A DNA stretch of 64,000 bases. Origin: Baia soyae. Its GTDB lineage: Bacteria; Bacillota; Bacilli; Thermoactinomycetales; Thermoactinomycetaceae. The position numbers were made by a program, and so were the translations under genes. Location: the NCBI RefSeq assembly GCF_004341445.1, contig NZ_SLXV01000006.1:43867-107866 (forward strand). Reading direction: 5' to 3'. Positions 47,528-57,511 of this stretch are shown here, piece after piece (the stretch's first letter is position 1; each line of letters starts with the position of its first letter). A model generated the notes under the pieces. It saw nothing but the letters and a program-made list of their open reading frames with translations, was not told the origin of the DNA and made no database searches.

Positions 47528-48607
47528 CTACTCACCCCTTGTATATTGGATTTGTCTTGAATTCTGATGACGTTCGATAGCAAGATCAATAAATGTTTCG
47601 ATGATCTCTGGATACGTCATGCCATTTGTTGCTTCCCACAGTGCAGGGAACATACTGTGGCCTGTGAATCCTGGGAATGTATTTACTTCATTTACATACA
47701 GGTCATTTTCTTCGGTAACAAAGAAATCTACACGCATCAATCCAGAACCATTTAATACTTGAAACGCTTGTTGGGAGATTTCTTGCATTTTTTTGTGAAG
47801 TGAATCCGGAATATGGGCTGGTATAACCGGAATCAAATTTCCATCTACGTACTTAGCGTTATAGTCCATAAACGATTTCTCTAAAATATACTCTCCGGCA
47901 ACGGAGCATTCGGGATTTTCATTACCGATTACGGCTACTTGCATCTCGCGTCCGATTACTTCTTTGTCTACCACTACTTTTTGATCAAAGGTAAAAGCAT
48001 CCTTTAATGCTTCTATTAGCTCATCTCGATTCTGACAACGGTGAACTCCCACACTCGATCCTAGTTTTGCTGGCTTGACGAAGCATGGATAGCCAATTTT
48101 ATTTTCAATTTGTTCAAAAATTTGGCTATCACGTCGCCTCCACTCCTGAATCGTAAAGAATACATATTCCGCCTGTGGAATTCCTACTTTAGAAAAGATT
48201 TCTTTTGTCATCGCCTTATCAATGCCGATGGCAGAAGGCATAATTCCATTCCCGATATAAGGAACATCGATTAATTCTAATAGCCCTTGTATCGTTCCAT
48301 CTTCACCATAAGTACCATGCAGAGCAGGGATGACTACATGTTCTCTTCCCGGTGAAAAACACTCCTGTAAAACGGTTGCTAATGAGAGTGTAGGAGTCAT
48401 ATCAACGTCTACTTCCCCTTCTCTTAGCTCTTTCAATTCTTCTGTTACCTTTCCTGTATTACACCAAATTCCCTCATTATTTATATAGATTGAATAAACA
48501 TCGTACTTCTCTTTATCTAACGCATTTATAATCGCTAATGCCGTCCGCTTTGATATTTCATGTTCAACAGACTTTCCACCATACAGGACATATACTTGTG
48601 TATTCAT
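47528..48607 (-). CDS. ddl: D-alanine-D-alanine ligase
   Basis: ATP-grasp ligase making the D-Ala-D-Ala dipeptide. The 359-aa protein has VLYGGKSVEHEIS, ALHGTYGEDGTIQGLLEL, CFVKPAKLGSSVGV and the C-terminal metal/active-site segment YVNEVNTFPGFTGHSMFP. ATG 48607 follows GGAGGAAG; an 8-codon upstream extension is unsupported. The Phe-type motif near the binding site cannot by eye distinguish D-Ala from D-Lac specificity. Confidence 0.95.
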   Translation of the reverse strand: MNTQVYVLYGGKSVEHEISKRTALAIINALDKEKYDVYSIYINNEGIWCNTGKVTEELKELREGEVDVDMTPTLSLATVLQECFSPGREHVVIPALHGTYGEDGTIQGLLELIDVPYIGNGIMPSAIGIDKAMTKEIFSKVGIPQAEYVFFTIQEWRRRDSQIFEQIENKIGYPCFVKPAKLGSSVGVHRCQNRDELIEALKDAFTFDQKVVVDKEVIGREMQVAVIGNENPECSVAGEYILEKSFMDYNAKYVDGNLIPVIPAHIPDSLHKKMQEISQQAFQVLNGSGLMRVDFFVTEENDLYVNEVNTFPGFTGHSMFPALWEATNGMTYPEIIETFIDLAIERHQNSRQIQYTRGE

Positions 48608-48904
48608 AACTTCCTCCGTTTTTATATACATTTACTTACATATAAACAATAGAATTTATGTTAAATAAAACTTGCAATCTATTTGATAACCAATTGAATG
48701 ATTTATACTCTATATGAAAAGGAGAATTCCTTCTAACGATTTACCTTAATAGAACCTTACAGTTTTGTAAGTCAAAAAGGCTACTTGGGATCACGGAATC
48801 TGTATTATCAACGACTATAACCAATAGGGATCAAGATAAGATAAAAATGAAATGAAGATAAAATAAAAAAATAAACACTATATCACCTAGGTCCTTACGT
48901 TATC

Positions 48905-48968
48905 CCAAAGAATGAACAAGAAGACTCAAAGGCACCTTACCCTTTGAGTCTTCTTGTTCATTCTTTGG
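48905..48968. repeat. Perfect 28-bp inverted repeat with 8-nt loop
   Basis: 48905-48932 and 48941-48968 are exact reverse complements (CCAAAGAATGAACAAGAAGA... / ...TCTTCTTGTTCATTCTTTGG) around CACCTTAC. It is 7 nt after the stop of the DUF4309 gene. No T tract follows on either strand, unlike the other terminators here. The rest of the 48608-48974 spacer is AT-rich with no gene seen. Confidence 0.85.
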
Positions 48969-48974
48969 ATGATA

Positions 48975-49526
48975 TTATGGAGTGTTATCTTTCTTCACCA
49001 TTACCGAAAGAAGCTCTAATTCACCATGTGGCTTGGTCATGTTTGTCCAATGAAACTCGATTACATTTTCGCCAACATAGTATAATTCGTGGAGATTTCC
49101 AGCTCCTATATCAGAATCAAATGGTTTACCCAATGATTTCTCCACTTTTTGATGCGTGAGGGCTAGGAGCCGTGAATCTCTTGATGAAACGGATGAGACC
49201 GATTGTTTTGTTAGGCCAAATGTGACGTTTCGTTTGGAATAATCAAGGGTGAATCTGTCTTGATACGCAGGTTTCCCCCATTTTTTCAGGATCTCTTTTT
49301 TCTGAGAATCAAGCCCAAATTTCCCGCTACCTAGTACTTTCCCTTCAGCAGCCAATTGCATGGTTTGTTTGAGAATGTCTTGACTTTGATTAGATGAATC
49401 TACTTGCGCCTCCGTGATCGGTGCAGCAGATGCTGGCGCAGTAAAATTCAGGCTACACACAGCAAATACTCCGATTGATGCCATAACAGCGCTTCCCCAT
49501 AGTACCTTTCTACGTTTCGCCTTCAT
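48975..49526 (-). CDS. Secreted DUF4309 (YjgB-like) protein
   Basis: A 183-aa exported protein. Signal peptide at residues ~1-35 (KAKRRKVLWGSAVMASIGVF then ...APASAAP). The mature part resembles Bacillus YjgB: AAEGKVLGSGKFGLDSQKKEILKKWGKP split over ~60-85, YSKRNVTFGL, and LTHQKVEKSLGKPF. Function is unknown. ATG 49526 follows AGAGGGAAAA. Single gene between terminator-like hairpins. Confidence 0.7.
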   Translation of the reverse strand: MKAKRRKVLWGSAVMASIGVFAVCSLNFTAPASAAPITEAQVDSSNQSQDILKQTMQLAAEGKVLGSGKFGLDSQKKEILKKWGKPAYQDRFTLDYSKRNVTFGLTKQSVSSVSSRDSRLLALTHQKVEKSLGKPFDSDIGAGNLHELYYVGENVIEFHWTNMTKPHGELELLSVMVKKDNTP

Positions 49527-49662
49527 ATTTTTCCCTCTTTTCTCTATATTTTAACTACTATCTAAAATGATACAGATTATTTTGTACAAAGGGAATGATC
49601 ATATACATGTAGATGTGACAAAAATACAAAAAATTCCTTTTATCATTTACAGTCCAAAAGAA

Positions 49663-49699
49663 AAACACCCAAAGGCTATCGTTACCTTTGAGCGTTTTT
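49663..49699 (-). terminator. Terminator of the remA-rsmB gene run
   Basis: Minus strand CTCAAAGG-TAACGATAG-CCTTTGGG with T tract TTTTTC. It begins inside the last rsmB codons. Confidence 0.8.
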
Positions 49700-51061
49700 C
49701 GTCATCCGCGCAATAAAAAATCCATCACTATAAAAATGATGTGGCAGGAGTTGCACCCAGCCATCTCCTGTAATCGCATGTTCTTTTACCACCTCAGGCA
49801 ACAACTCGAAAATCGTAGGGTCGAGTTCGAACTCGGGGTGACGCTTTAGAAATTGCTCAATTTGCTCCCGATTCTCTTGGGGCTCCCATGTGCAGGTGCT
49901 ATAGACAAGGGTTCCTCCGGGTTTGACAAGGGTCGCCATACGATCGAGTAATTCGCTCTGAATCTTAGTAAGCTCGCGAATCTGCCCTGCTTCTTTACTC
50001 CACTTAATGTCAGGCTTGCGATGAATTACACCTAAGCCGGAGCAAGGAGCATCTAGTAAAACCGCATCGTATAGTTCTTCTCCCGTATCCACCTGGATTT
50101 CTCTCGCATCGCTTACTCTTGTCTTAATGTGCTGAAGATCCAGACGACGCGCATGCTGACAAATAAGATCCATTTTATGATTATGGATATCGTAAGCGAC
50201 GACGACTCCTTCATCGTTCATCAACTCTGCAAGGTGCGTTGTCTTACCACCAGGAGCGGCGCATGCATCTAGTACTCGCATACCTGGCTTGGGATCAACT
50301 GCTCGTGCTACTAACATCGAGCTTTCGTCTTGGACGGTGTAAGCACCTTCTTGATAGTAGAAGTGAGATGCCGCGTTGCCGCTTCCGTTTAAGATGACAC
50401 CATCTGGAGCTAGTTTGGATGGAGAAGCTGTACCTGTCTCCTCCTCATTCCATGTCTCGATAAAAGCATCTCGGTCCCATCTCATCGGATTGATCCGCAC
50501 GCTTACTTTTGGTGGCTGGTTTTGTGCTTGCAAGGCTTGCAGTGCTTCTTCATCTCCGTATACTTTGTGAAGTCGCTTCACCATCCAGAGCGGGTGGGAA
50601 TAAACAATCGCTTCTTCTTCGTAGGAAGTGGGGGTAAACGTAGGTAAGAGCTTCTCTTTATTACGAACAAAGTTGCGCAAGACTCCATTTACAAGTCCAG
50701 AGATCCCTTTATGTCCCCTCACTTTGGCGATTTCTACGGTTTCATGGACCGCAGCTCTCTCCGGAATTTTATCAAGGTAGATCATCTGGTATAAGCCCAA
50801 ACGTAGTAATTGCTTCACCCATAGTTCTACTGACTTACTACCTCGTGAGATAAGCTGATCAATGACCCAGTCTAAGGAGTTTTGCCGCTGAATTACACCG
50901 TAAACCAATTCCGTAACGAGCCGTTTATCGCGAATCTCTAATTCACTTCGTTCTAGAGATTGATTTAATAGTAGATTGCTAAATGCTTCTTTTGATTCAT
51001 ATTGAATTAATATATCCAAAGCAACATCTCGCGCAGATTGTCGCTGGTTATTCTTTTTCAT
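49682..51061 (-). CDS. rsmB: 16S rRNA m5C967 methyltransferase RsmB
   Basis: The 459-aa protein has an N-terminal NusB-like helical domain (ARDVALDILIQYESKEAFSN, residues 8-140) and a C-terminal NOL1/NOP2/Sun methyltransferase with SAM motif DACAAPGGKTTHLAEL, the DAPCSGLGVIHRKPDIKW segment and catalytic Cys in LVYSTCTWEPQEN. ATG 51061 follows GGAGAA. Four nt after fmt. Confidence 0.95.
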   Translation of the reverse strand: MKKNNQRQSARDVALDILIQYESKEAFSNLLLNQSLERSELEIRDKRLVTELVYGVIQRQNSLDWVIDQLISRGSKSVELWVKQLLRLGLYQMIYLDKIPERAAVHETVEIAKVRGHKGISGLVNGVLRNFVRNKEKLLPTFTPTSYEEEAIVYSHPLWMVKRLHKVYGDEEALQALQAQNQPPKVSVRINPMRWDRDAFIETWNEEETGTASPSKLAPDGVILNGSGNAASHFYYQEGAYTVQDESSMLVARAVDPKPGMRVLDACAAPGGKTTHLAELMNDEGVVVAYDIHNHKMDLICQHARRLDLQHIKTRVSDAREIQVDTGEELYDAVLLDAPCSGLGVIHRKPDIKWSKEAGQIRELTKIQSELLDRMATLVKPGGTLVYSTCTWEPQENREQIEQFLKRHPEFELDPTIFELLPEVVKEHAITGDGWVQLLPHHFYSDGFFIARMTKNAQR

Positions 51062-51064
51062 AGA

Positions 51065-52018
51065 TTATTCTCCTAATCGATCTCCTACATGAATCTGACG
51101 ACCGTTTATCAGTTGCTCTGCCGTCAGACGTTTCTTACCAGATGGTTGCACATCCGTTAGCTTGAGGCACCCGTCTCCTGTTGCTACCACGATGCCATCT
51201 TTTTGTAAGGCAACTATGGTTCCCGGTGCTTGATCTGTCTTTTCATCCGCTAAAGGATCCGCCCACCATACTTTCATAGGTTGTCCATTCCATAGCGTAA
51301 ATGCAACGGGCCAAGGGTGCATACCGCGCACTTGGTTATATAACTGCACAGCTGTACGATTCCAGTCTAGTATTTCTTGTTCTCGTTTAATATTAGGGGC
51401 AAAGGTAACTTGCCTCGCATCCTGGGGCACTGCTTGGATCTCGCCGCGTAAAAAGGCTGGCAAGATTTTTTTCAACAGGTCAGCTCCCACGATCGAAAGC
51501 TTCTCAAACATAGTGCCCACATGGTCTTCCTGCATAATCGGAATCGAGCCTTGTGCGATCATATCTCCCGCATCTAACGCTTCTACCATATACATAATGG
51601 TAACTCCCGTCATCTTCTCCCCATCGATAATCGATTGATGAATCGGAGCCCCTCCACGATATTTAGGAAGCAGAGAAGCATGTACGTTAATACAACCGTG
51701 TACGGGTACATCTAGCAACGCCTTGGGCAAGATTTGTCCGAAGGCAGCAGTGATGATGAGATCAGGGTTCAAATCAACAATGGGTTGCATTTCTTCGGGA
51801 ATCCGTACTTTTTCTGGTTGATATACAGGCAACCCTAGTTCTTGTGCCGCTACTTTGACCGGAGGAGGAGTTAATTCACGCTTCCGACCTTTCGGGCGAT
51901 CTGGCTGGGTCACGACTTGAATGATCTGATACCCTTCTTCTACTAGCATATGTAAAACGGGCACAGCAAAATCCGGTGTGCCCATGAAAACAATACGTGT
52001 ATCTTTTGCGATATTCAT
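51065..52018 (-). CDS. fmt: Methionyl-tRNA formyltransferase
   Basis: Formylates initiator Met-tRNA with 10-formyl-THF. The 317-aa protein has [17 protein letters not shown], the folate/catalytic segment [20 protein letters not shown] (Asn, His) and an [13 protein letters not shown] segment. The ribosome site GGAGG is supplied by the final codons of def (52022), so deformylase and formyltransferase are translationally coupled. Confidence 0.96.
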   Translation of the reverse strand: MNIAKDTRIVFMGTPDFAVPVLHMLVEEGYQIIQVVTQPDRPKGRKRELTPPPVKVAAQELGLPVYQPEKVRIPEEMQPIVDLNPDLIITAAFGQILPKALLDVPVHGCINVHASLLPKYRGGAPIHQSIIDGEKMTGVTIMYMVEALDAGDMIAQGSIPIMQEDHVGTMFEKLSIVGADLLKKILPAFLRGEIQAVPQDARQVTFAPNIKREQEILDWNRTAVQLYNQVRGMHPWPVAFTLWNGQPMKVWWADPLADEKTDQAPGTIVALQKDGIVVATGDGCLKLTDVQPSGKKRLTAEQLINGRQIHVGDRLGE

Positions 52019-52021
52019 AAA

Positions 52022-52489
52022 CTATTCCTCCTCAGTTGGGCGGAATACTCGCTCAGCCACATCAGGGAATAAAATTCCGTTTAGATGATCGACTTCATGT
52101 TGAAACGCACGAGACAAAAACCCGTTTGCTTCAATTTCAATCGGGTTTCCATTTCGATCTTGACCTACTATCTTAATATAGTCAGCACGACGCACTTCCC
52201 CTAGTAGATTCGGGATACTGAGACATCCTTCTGGCGGATTGAACTGCTCGCCACGCTTCTCAACGATCTCTGGGTTTACCACTTCATATAATTGTTCATC
52301 TACGTCGACCACAATGACTCGCTTAGAAATCGCGATTTGCGGCGCAGCTAGCCCCACTCCGTTGGCATCATACATCGTTTCTGCCATATCATCTAACAAT
52401 TTATGTAAACGAGCATGGAACTTTGTCACCGGTTTTGCTTTTTCTTTTAATATCGGTTCTCCAATTTGCACAATATTTCTGATGGACAT
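52022..52489 (-). CDS. def: Peptide deformylase
   Basis: Metalloenzyme removing the formyl group from new proteins. The 155-aa protein has the three motifs GVGLAAPQI, PEGCLSIPN (Cys ligand) and QHEVDHLNGILF (HExxH). ATG 52489 follows GGAGAGAATG. It stands between priA and fmt, the common Bacillales order. Confidence 0.96.
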   Translation of the reverse strand: MSIRNIVQIGEPILKEKAKPVTKFHARLHKLLDDMAETMYDANGVGLAAPQIAISKRVIVVDVDEQLYEVVNPEIVEKRGEQFNPPEGCLSIPNLLGEVRRADYIKIVGQDRNGNPIEIEANGFLSRAFQHEVDHLNGILFPDVAERVFRPTEEE

Positions 52490-52529
52490 CCCATTCTCTC
52501 CTCTTCAAAAAACATACCATTACCCTTTA

Positions 52530-54980
52530 TCATACGCCATCGCGCTGTACCTGAATACGTAGATCTGCATCGTCCTGCACCTGGGTTGCTTGCCGAACGC
52601 GTTCTTTTACGTATGCGTTCAGATCTGGGTTAGCTTCATATTTTATCATGATTTGCAAACGATAACGATCTTTTATCTTAGGAATCATCGCCGGAACAGG
52701 GCCTAACACTTGATAATCATATTGAAAGGTTCCTTGATTTAAGCTACGTGCTATCTCTTGTCCATATTGCAATACGCGGACACGGTCTGGATGACTGATC
52801 ACCATCGTGTAGAGACGTCGGAAGGGTGGATAGAGGTGTAGCTTTCGCATCTGACATTCCTGACGATAAAAATCCTCAATCCAATGTTCTGCCGCCGCCT
52901 GAATACTATAGTGATCAGTGGAATAGGTCTGGATGATCACTTTTCCTAAATACTCATGGCGTCCAGCACGTCCGCTTACTTGCGTGAGCAATTGATAGGT
53001 TCGTTCTGCCGCCCGGAAATCAGGCAGATGTAGCATCGAATCTGCGGCTATGACACCTACTAATGTAACTTTAGGAAAATCAAGACCCTTGGCGATCATC
53101 TGTGTCCCCAGAAGAACGTCCGCCCGTCCAGCACCAAAGTCATGTAATAAACGTTCATGAGATCCCTTACGCGAAGTCGTGTCCACATCCATCCGTATCA
53201 CGCGAATCCCGGGAAACGCTTTGCCGAGCTCCGCCTCTACCTTTTGCGTACCCGTGCCAAAGTGACGAATATGTTCACTCTCACATTGTGGGCAACACTT
53301 GGGAAGTTGACTCGCATAACCACAATAATGGCAACGTACCGTACGATTGGTCTCGTGGTACGTTAAAGAGATCTCACAATGGGGACAAGCTAGTGTTTCC
53401 CCGCAATCTCGGCACATCACAAAGGTAGAGTATCCACGACGGTTTAGAAACAAGACCGCTTGCTCCCCGCGATTGATACACTCCATCAGTTCCGTTTTTA
53501 ACGACCGACTAAACATCGAGCGATTTCCTTGCGCTAACTCTTCTCGCAAGTCGACCACCTCTACTTCTGGCAGTGGTCGACCGTGCACTCTTTTATGTAG
53601 ATTTACGAGACGGTACTCTCCCGTACGAGCGGCATAATAGCTTTCTACTTGTGGGGTAGCGGAGCCTAAAACCAGAGCCGTTTGATGTTCCTGAATTCGC
53701 CACTGAGCAATCTCTCTCGCATGGTAACGTGGATTCTCTTCTTGTTTGTAAGAGGATTCGTGCTCTTCATCGATGATGATAATGCCTAGGCGTTCAAAAG
53801 GAGCAAAAATCGCCGAACGAGCCCCTACAACTATTTTGACTTCCCCACGACGGATCTTCAGCCACTCATCAAAACGCTCTCCACTAGACAGACGGCTATG
53901 GAGGACAGCTACTTGTGAGCCAAATCTCCCTTTAAATCGATCGACCATCTGCGGTGTGAGGGAAATCTCGGGTACGAGTACGATCGCTTCCTTTCCCTTC
54001 ACTAACACTTCCGCGATCGCTTGAAGGTAAATTTCGGTCTTACCGCTTCCTGTAACACCGTGAAGCAAGATCGTCTCAGCTTCACCCTGCTCAATCGGCT
54101 TCATGATAGCCTCAAACGCAGCGGCCTGCTCATCTGTAAACGAGAGTGCTGTCGTTTGTTCAAACGTCCGATGCGCATAGGGGTCACGATACTCTTCCCG
54201 CTCTTCCCACGAAATGATACCTTTCTCTACTAAGCTTTTCACCGTAGTGCGAGCTGTCGCCGTAGCAGAAAGCAAGTCTGGAAGGGGTACTTCTACACCT
54301 TTTTCTAGCAGATACGAAAACACTTCCCGTTGCTTCATCGCTCGTTTTGGTAGATCGCGTAACATCATCTCTCCATCAGAAGGCGATGTAAGCCAGACCC
54401 ATGTCGTGGTTTGTTTAGTAATCTTATCTCCCACCACTTCATGAATCCGAATAAATCCTTGCTCCGATAATCGTTTTAAGATGCCACGATGGATGCCCTG
54501 AATCTGGCATGCCTCATCCCAAGAAATAACTCCATTTCCTTCTGAAATCGCTTGGCTTAGAGAACCAAACATTTCTTCGAGCGATGCAGAGACTTCCCTC
54601 TGATCATAATCCGTCGCAAGCGTGATTTTCTTTTGGTAGGTTCCCTTTAAAACAGAGGGAACCATTGCCTGTAGAGCGGTAATCGTCGTACAAAGATATT
54701 CATCCGCCATCCGTCGTCCAATCCCGACCAGCTCAGGTGTAAGAGGTGGTTGCAGATCTAGCACTTCTTGAATCGCTTTTACTCGGGGAGGAAGCTCTCC
54801 CTCTCTCACATCGACTACATACCCAATTAACGTCCGTGGGCCAAAAGGCACCTGCACCCGGCTCCCGATCTGAACTTCTTCTCGCCATTCATCCGGAATG
54901 AGGTAACTATAAGGACGATCGACCGCTTTAGCCGGCACTTCCACATATATATCCGCCATCCAGCCATTACGTCCTGGCAT
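52530..54980 (-). CDS. priA: Primosomal replication protein PriA
   Basis: Helicase that restarts stalled forks. The 816-aa protein has an N-terminal 3'-DNA-binding domain (YVEVPAKAVDRPYSYLIPDEW), Walker A GVTGSGKTEIY, DEEHESSYKQEE, SATPQVESYYA, and a zinc domain with eight Cys (CRDCGETLACPHC, CHYCGYASQLPKCCPQC). ATG 54980 has GGAGA ~9 nt upstream; TTG 54995 is a longer but weaker option. It overlaps coaBC by 14 nt. Confidence 0.95.
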   Translation of the reverse strand: MPGRNGWMADIYVEVPAKAVDRPYSYLIPDEWREEVQIGSRVQVPFGPRTLIGYVVDVREGELPPRVKAIQEVLDLQPPLTPELVGIGRRMADEYLCTTITALQAMVPSVLKGTYQKKITLATDYDQREVSASLEEMFGSLSQAISEGNGVISWDEACQIQGIHRGILKRLSEQGFIRIHEVVGDKITKQTTTWVWLTSPSDGEMMLRDLPKRAMKQREVFSYLLEKGVEVPLPDLLSATATARTTVKSLVEKGIISWEEREEYRDPYAHRTFEQTTALSFTDEQAAAFEAIMKPIEQGEAETILLHGVTGSGKTEIYLQAIAEVLVKGKEAIVLVPEISLTPQMVDRFKGRFGSQVAVLHSRLSSGERFDEWLKIRRGEVKIVVGARSAIFAPFERLGIIIIDEEHESSYKQEENPRYHAREIAQWRIQEHQTALVLGSATPQVESYYAARTGEYRLVNLHKRVHGRPLPEVEVVDLREELAQGNRSMFSRSLKTELMECINRGEQAVLFLNRRGYSTFVMCRDCGETLACPHCEISLTYHETNRTVRCHYCGYASQLPKCCPQCESEHIRHFGTGTQKVEAELGKAFPGIRVIRMDVDTTSRKGSHERLLHDFGAGRADVLLGTQMIAKGLDFPKVTLVGVIAADSMLHLPDFRAAERTYQLLTQVSGRAGRHEYLGKVIIQTYSTDHYSIQAAAEHWIEDFYRQECQMRKLHLYPPFRRLYTMVISHPDRVRVLQYGQEIARSLNQGTFQYDYQVLGPVPAMIPKIKDRYRLQIMIKYEANPDLNAYVKERVRQATQVQDDADLRIQVQRDGV

Positions 54981-56175
54981 GTAATCGCTCTCCAATCACT
55001 TGCACAATATGACGTGCCACCTCTTGTTTGGAAAGCTGAGGCAACTCGATTTTATCTCCATCCCGGTCATAGATGGTCACAATATTTGTATCCGTACCAA
55101 ATCCAGCACCCGGCTTCGTCACATCATTGGCAATGATGAGATCCATGTTTTTCCGCTCTAATTTACCTTTGGCATACTGCTCTACCTGTTCCGTTTCAGC
55201 GGCAAATCCGATTAGCATCTGATCGGGTCTTTTCACGCGTCCCACTTCTGCGGCAATATCCGGATTCTTTTTCAACTCTAGGATGAGTTCTTCCGAGTTT
55301 TTCTTGATCTTCTCATCAAATACGACTTTAGAGCGGTAATCGGCTACTGCCGCGGATTTGATAATAATATCGGATGTAGCAAGCTCATTCATCACAGCAT
55401 CCATCATCTCTGTCGCCTGTTTTACCTCGATTACCTTTACTCCTTTTGGAGGCGGTATCGTAACAGGGCCACTTACCAGAACCACTTCCGCTCCTGCCTT
55501 TTTTGCCTGCTCCGCAATCGCATAGCCCATTTTGCCAGAGCTATGGTTAGACATGTAGCGAACCGGGTCAATCGGTTCAACTGTTGGACCTGCGGTAATT
55601 AATAGCTTTTTCCCCGCTAAAGGCTTCGAAGCTTCATAGGCAAAATATTGTTCAATCCAATTCACAATCACTTCTGGCTCTACCATTCTCCCTTGTCCAA
55701 CGTAACCACATGCTAATTGACCGGAAGCTGGTTCGATAAACTGCATCCCTAATTCCCGCAGAGTTTGGATGTTTTTCTGAACGATCACATTTGCATACAT
55801 ATGAACATTCATCGCAGGTGCAATGACGATTGGCGCGGTTGTAGCGAGCAGAGTAGTAGATAACATATCATCACCTAATCCATGTGCTACCTTTCCGATG
55901 ATATTCGCCGTGGCGGGTGCGATTACGATCAGATCCGCGTGATCTGCTAGATCAATATGAGAGACTACTTCTGGATCACGCTCGTCAAACGTATCCGTAT
56001 AAACTTGGTGATGAGTAAGCGTTTGCAATGTAAGAGGGGTGATGAATTGCGTCGCCGACTTCGTCATGATTACACGGACATCTGCCCCGCGTTGATAGAG
56101 TTGACTTGCAATCGTAGCCGCCTTGTAAGCAGCGATTCCCCCGGTAATCCCAAGCAGTATTCGTTTCCCCTTCAT
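54967..56175 (-). CDS. coaBC: Bifunctional CoaBC (phosphopantothenoylcysteine synthetase/decarboxylase)
   Basis: Two consecutive coenzyme A steps. The N-terminal flavin decarboxylase domain (to ~180) has LLGITGGIAAYKA, the MNVHMYAN substrate motif and the flexible-flap Cys in ACGYVGQGRM. The C-terminal CTP-dependent synthetase domain has GPTVEPIDPVRYMSNHSSGKMGYA. It is 402 aa. ATG 56175 lies 9 nt after GAGGG; ATG 56184 is adjacent to that site and is rejected. Confidence 0.95.
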   Translation of the reverse strand: MKGKRILLGITGGIAAYKAATIASQLYQRGADVRVIMTKSATQFITPLTLQTLTHHQVYTDTFDERDPEVVSHIDLADHADLIVIAPATANIIGKVAHGLGDDMLSTTLLATTAPIVIAPAMNVHMYANVIVQKNIQTLRELGMQFIEPASGQLACGYVGQGRMVEPEVIVNWIEQYFAYEASKPLAGKKLLITAGPTVEPIDPVRYMSNHSSGKMGYAIAEQAKKAGAEVVLVSGPVTIPPPKGVKVIEVKQATEMMDAVMNELATSDIIIKSAAVADYRSKVVFDEKIKKNSEELILELKKNPDIAAEVGRVKRPDQMLIGFAAETEQVEQYAKGKLERKNMDLIIANDVTKPGAGFGTDTNIVTIYDRDGDKIELPQLSKQEVARHIVQVIGERLHART

Positions 56176-56201
56176 AACGCCCATCCCTCTTCATATCATC
56201 T

Positions 56202-56238
56202 AAAAAAATAACAACCAACTGTGGTTGTTATTTTTTTA
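56202..56238. terminator. Terminator between rpoZ and coaBC
   Basis: AAAAAAATAACAACCA-ACTG-TGGTTGTTATTTTTTT is an almost perfectly symmetric hairpin with T tracts either way. It lies in the 78-nt rpoZ-coaBC spacer and would limit read-through from remA-gmk-rpoZ into coaBC. Confidence 0.9.
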
Positions 56239-56253
56239 GATGCATCATATTCG

Positions 56254-56460
56254 TTACGCGTTTTTCGTTTTTCCTGGTGTGACAATCAAATCAACCGCGA
56301 TTTCTTCGAGAGCAGCACCTACGTACTTTTTAGAGCGTGGCTTTAATTGGAGCTCACTTGTTCCTTCTAATAAACCGCGAGCACGCTTCGAAGCGAGTAC
56401 AACTAAAGCGTATTTACTATCTGCTTTTTCCATTAACTCGTCAATCGATGGATATAACAT
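56254..56460 (-). CDS. rpoZ: RNA polymerase omega subunit
   Basis: A 68-aa assembly subunit of RNA polymerase, with [28 protein letters not shown] and the EIAVDLI C-terminal motif. ATG 56460 has GGGGG 7 nt upstream. Standard remA-gmk-rpoZ-coaBC-priA order. Confidence 0.95.
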   Translation of the reverse strand: MLYPSIDELMEKADSKYALVVLASKRARGLLEGTSELQLKPRSKKYVGAALEEIAVDLIVTPGKTKNA

Positions 56461-56481
56461 ATTTTAACCCCCTATCTTTCC

Positions 56482-57084
56482 TTATTCTGACATGACTAAG
56501 CGATCTGCCCGGCAGTGTTCTGCTAGCAAAACTGCTTCTACACGATCACATGCTTTTTGTACTTCATCATTTATCACCACATAATCATATCGGTGAATAT
56601 GTTGATACTCGTCTTTTGCTGCACCAAGGCGATTTTCGAGAGAACTCGTCGTCTCGGAACCCCGATGTAAAATACGAGTACGTAAATCATCCATAGAAGG
56701 AGGAACAAGGAAAATAAACACTCCATCCGGAAATGCTTCTTTCACTTGATAGGCACCTTGTACTTCGATCTCAAGCACAATATCTTTCCCAGATGCTAGC
56801 GTGTCCTCCACATACTTGCGTGGGGTTCCATAGTAGTTTCCTACATACTCCGCCCATTCGATGAGTTCATCATTTTGAATCATTTGTTCAAATTCTGCTC
56901 TCGTCTTAAAAAAATAATTAACCCCATCTCGTTCCCCTGCACGAGGCTGACGAGTAGTAGCAGATACAGAGTATGCAAGATTAGGCAATCGTTTCCGAAG
57001 AGCTGTACATACTGTTCCTTTTCCTACTCCAGATGGACCAGAGACTACGATCAAAAGACCTGATTGATGATATTCTGCTTTCAT
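56482..57084 (-). CDS. gmk: Guanylate kinase
   Basis: GMP to GDP kinase. The 200-aa protein has P-loop [31 protein letters not shown] and the [11 protein letters not shown] segment. ATG 57084 follows AAAGG. It is 16 nt after remA. Confidence 0.97.
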   Translation of the reverse strand: MKAEYHQSGLLIVVSGPSGVGKGTVCTALRKRLPNLAYSVSATTRQPRAGERDGVNYFFKTRAEFEQMIQNDELIEWAEYVGNYYGTPRKYVEDTLASGKDIVLEIEVQGAYQVKEAFPDGVFIFLVPPSMDDLRTRILHRGSETTSSLENRLGAAKDEYQHIHRYDYVVINDEVQKACDRVEAVLLAEHCRADRLVMSE

Positions 57085-57100
57085 CTTGTCAACCTTTCTA

Positions 57101-57370
57101 CTAATCCGCGACTTCTTCCGATGCCTGCTCTTTACTTGCTAAGCGGTGGGCCACTGTCTCTGGCTGAACCGCAGACAAGACCACATGATCACTATCTGTA
57201 ATAATGACTGCTCTTGTACGACGACCATATGTAGCATCGATTAATACTCCGCGTTCCCGAGCTTCTTGGATAATTCGTTTAATGGGGGCAGAATCTGGAC
57301 TAACAATCGATATAATTCGGTTTGCTGAAACAATGTTACCAAAGCCGATATTAATGAGTTTGATTCCCAA
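57101..57370 (-). CDS. remA: Extracellular matrix regulator RemA
   Basis: Small DNA-binding regulator of biofilm matrix and osmoprotection genes in Bacillus (DUF370). The 89-aa protein starts (M)[18 protein letters not shown] and has [18 protein letters not shown] and [15 protein letters not shown]. The start is TTG 57370, 8 nt after AGGAGG. It is upstream of gmk as in Bacillus. Confidence 0.93.
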   Translation of the reverse strand: MGIKLINIGFGNIVSANRIISIVSPDSAPIKRIIQEARERGVLIDATYGRRTRAVIITDSDHVVLSAVQPETVAHRLASKEQASEEVAD

Positions 57371-57511
57371 CTCTGGTACCTCCTCGCCCTAATGTAACAA
57401 TCCTAGATGATGTTGAATTGGCTCATTCGTTCTTCTCGAATTCATCCTGCTTAAGCTATTGTAGACCGTTTTCCATCAAGAATCAACGAGTTAGCTATGT
57501 TTCATATTGAA

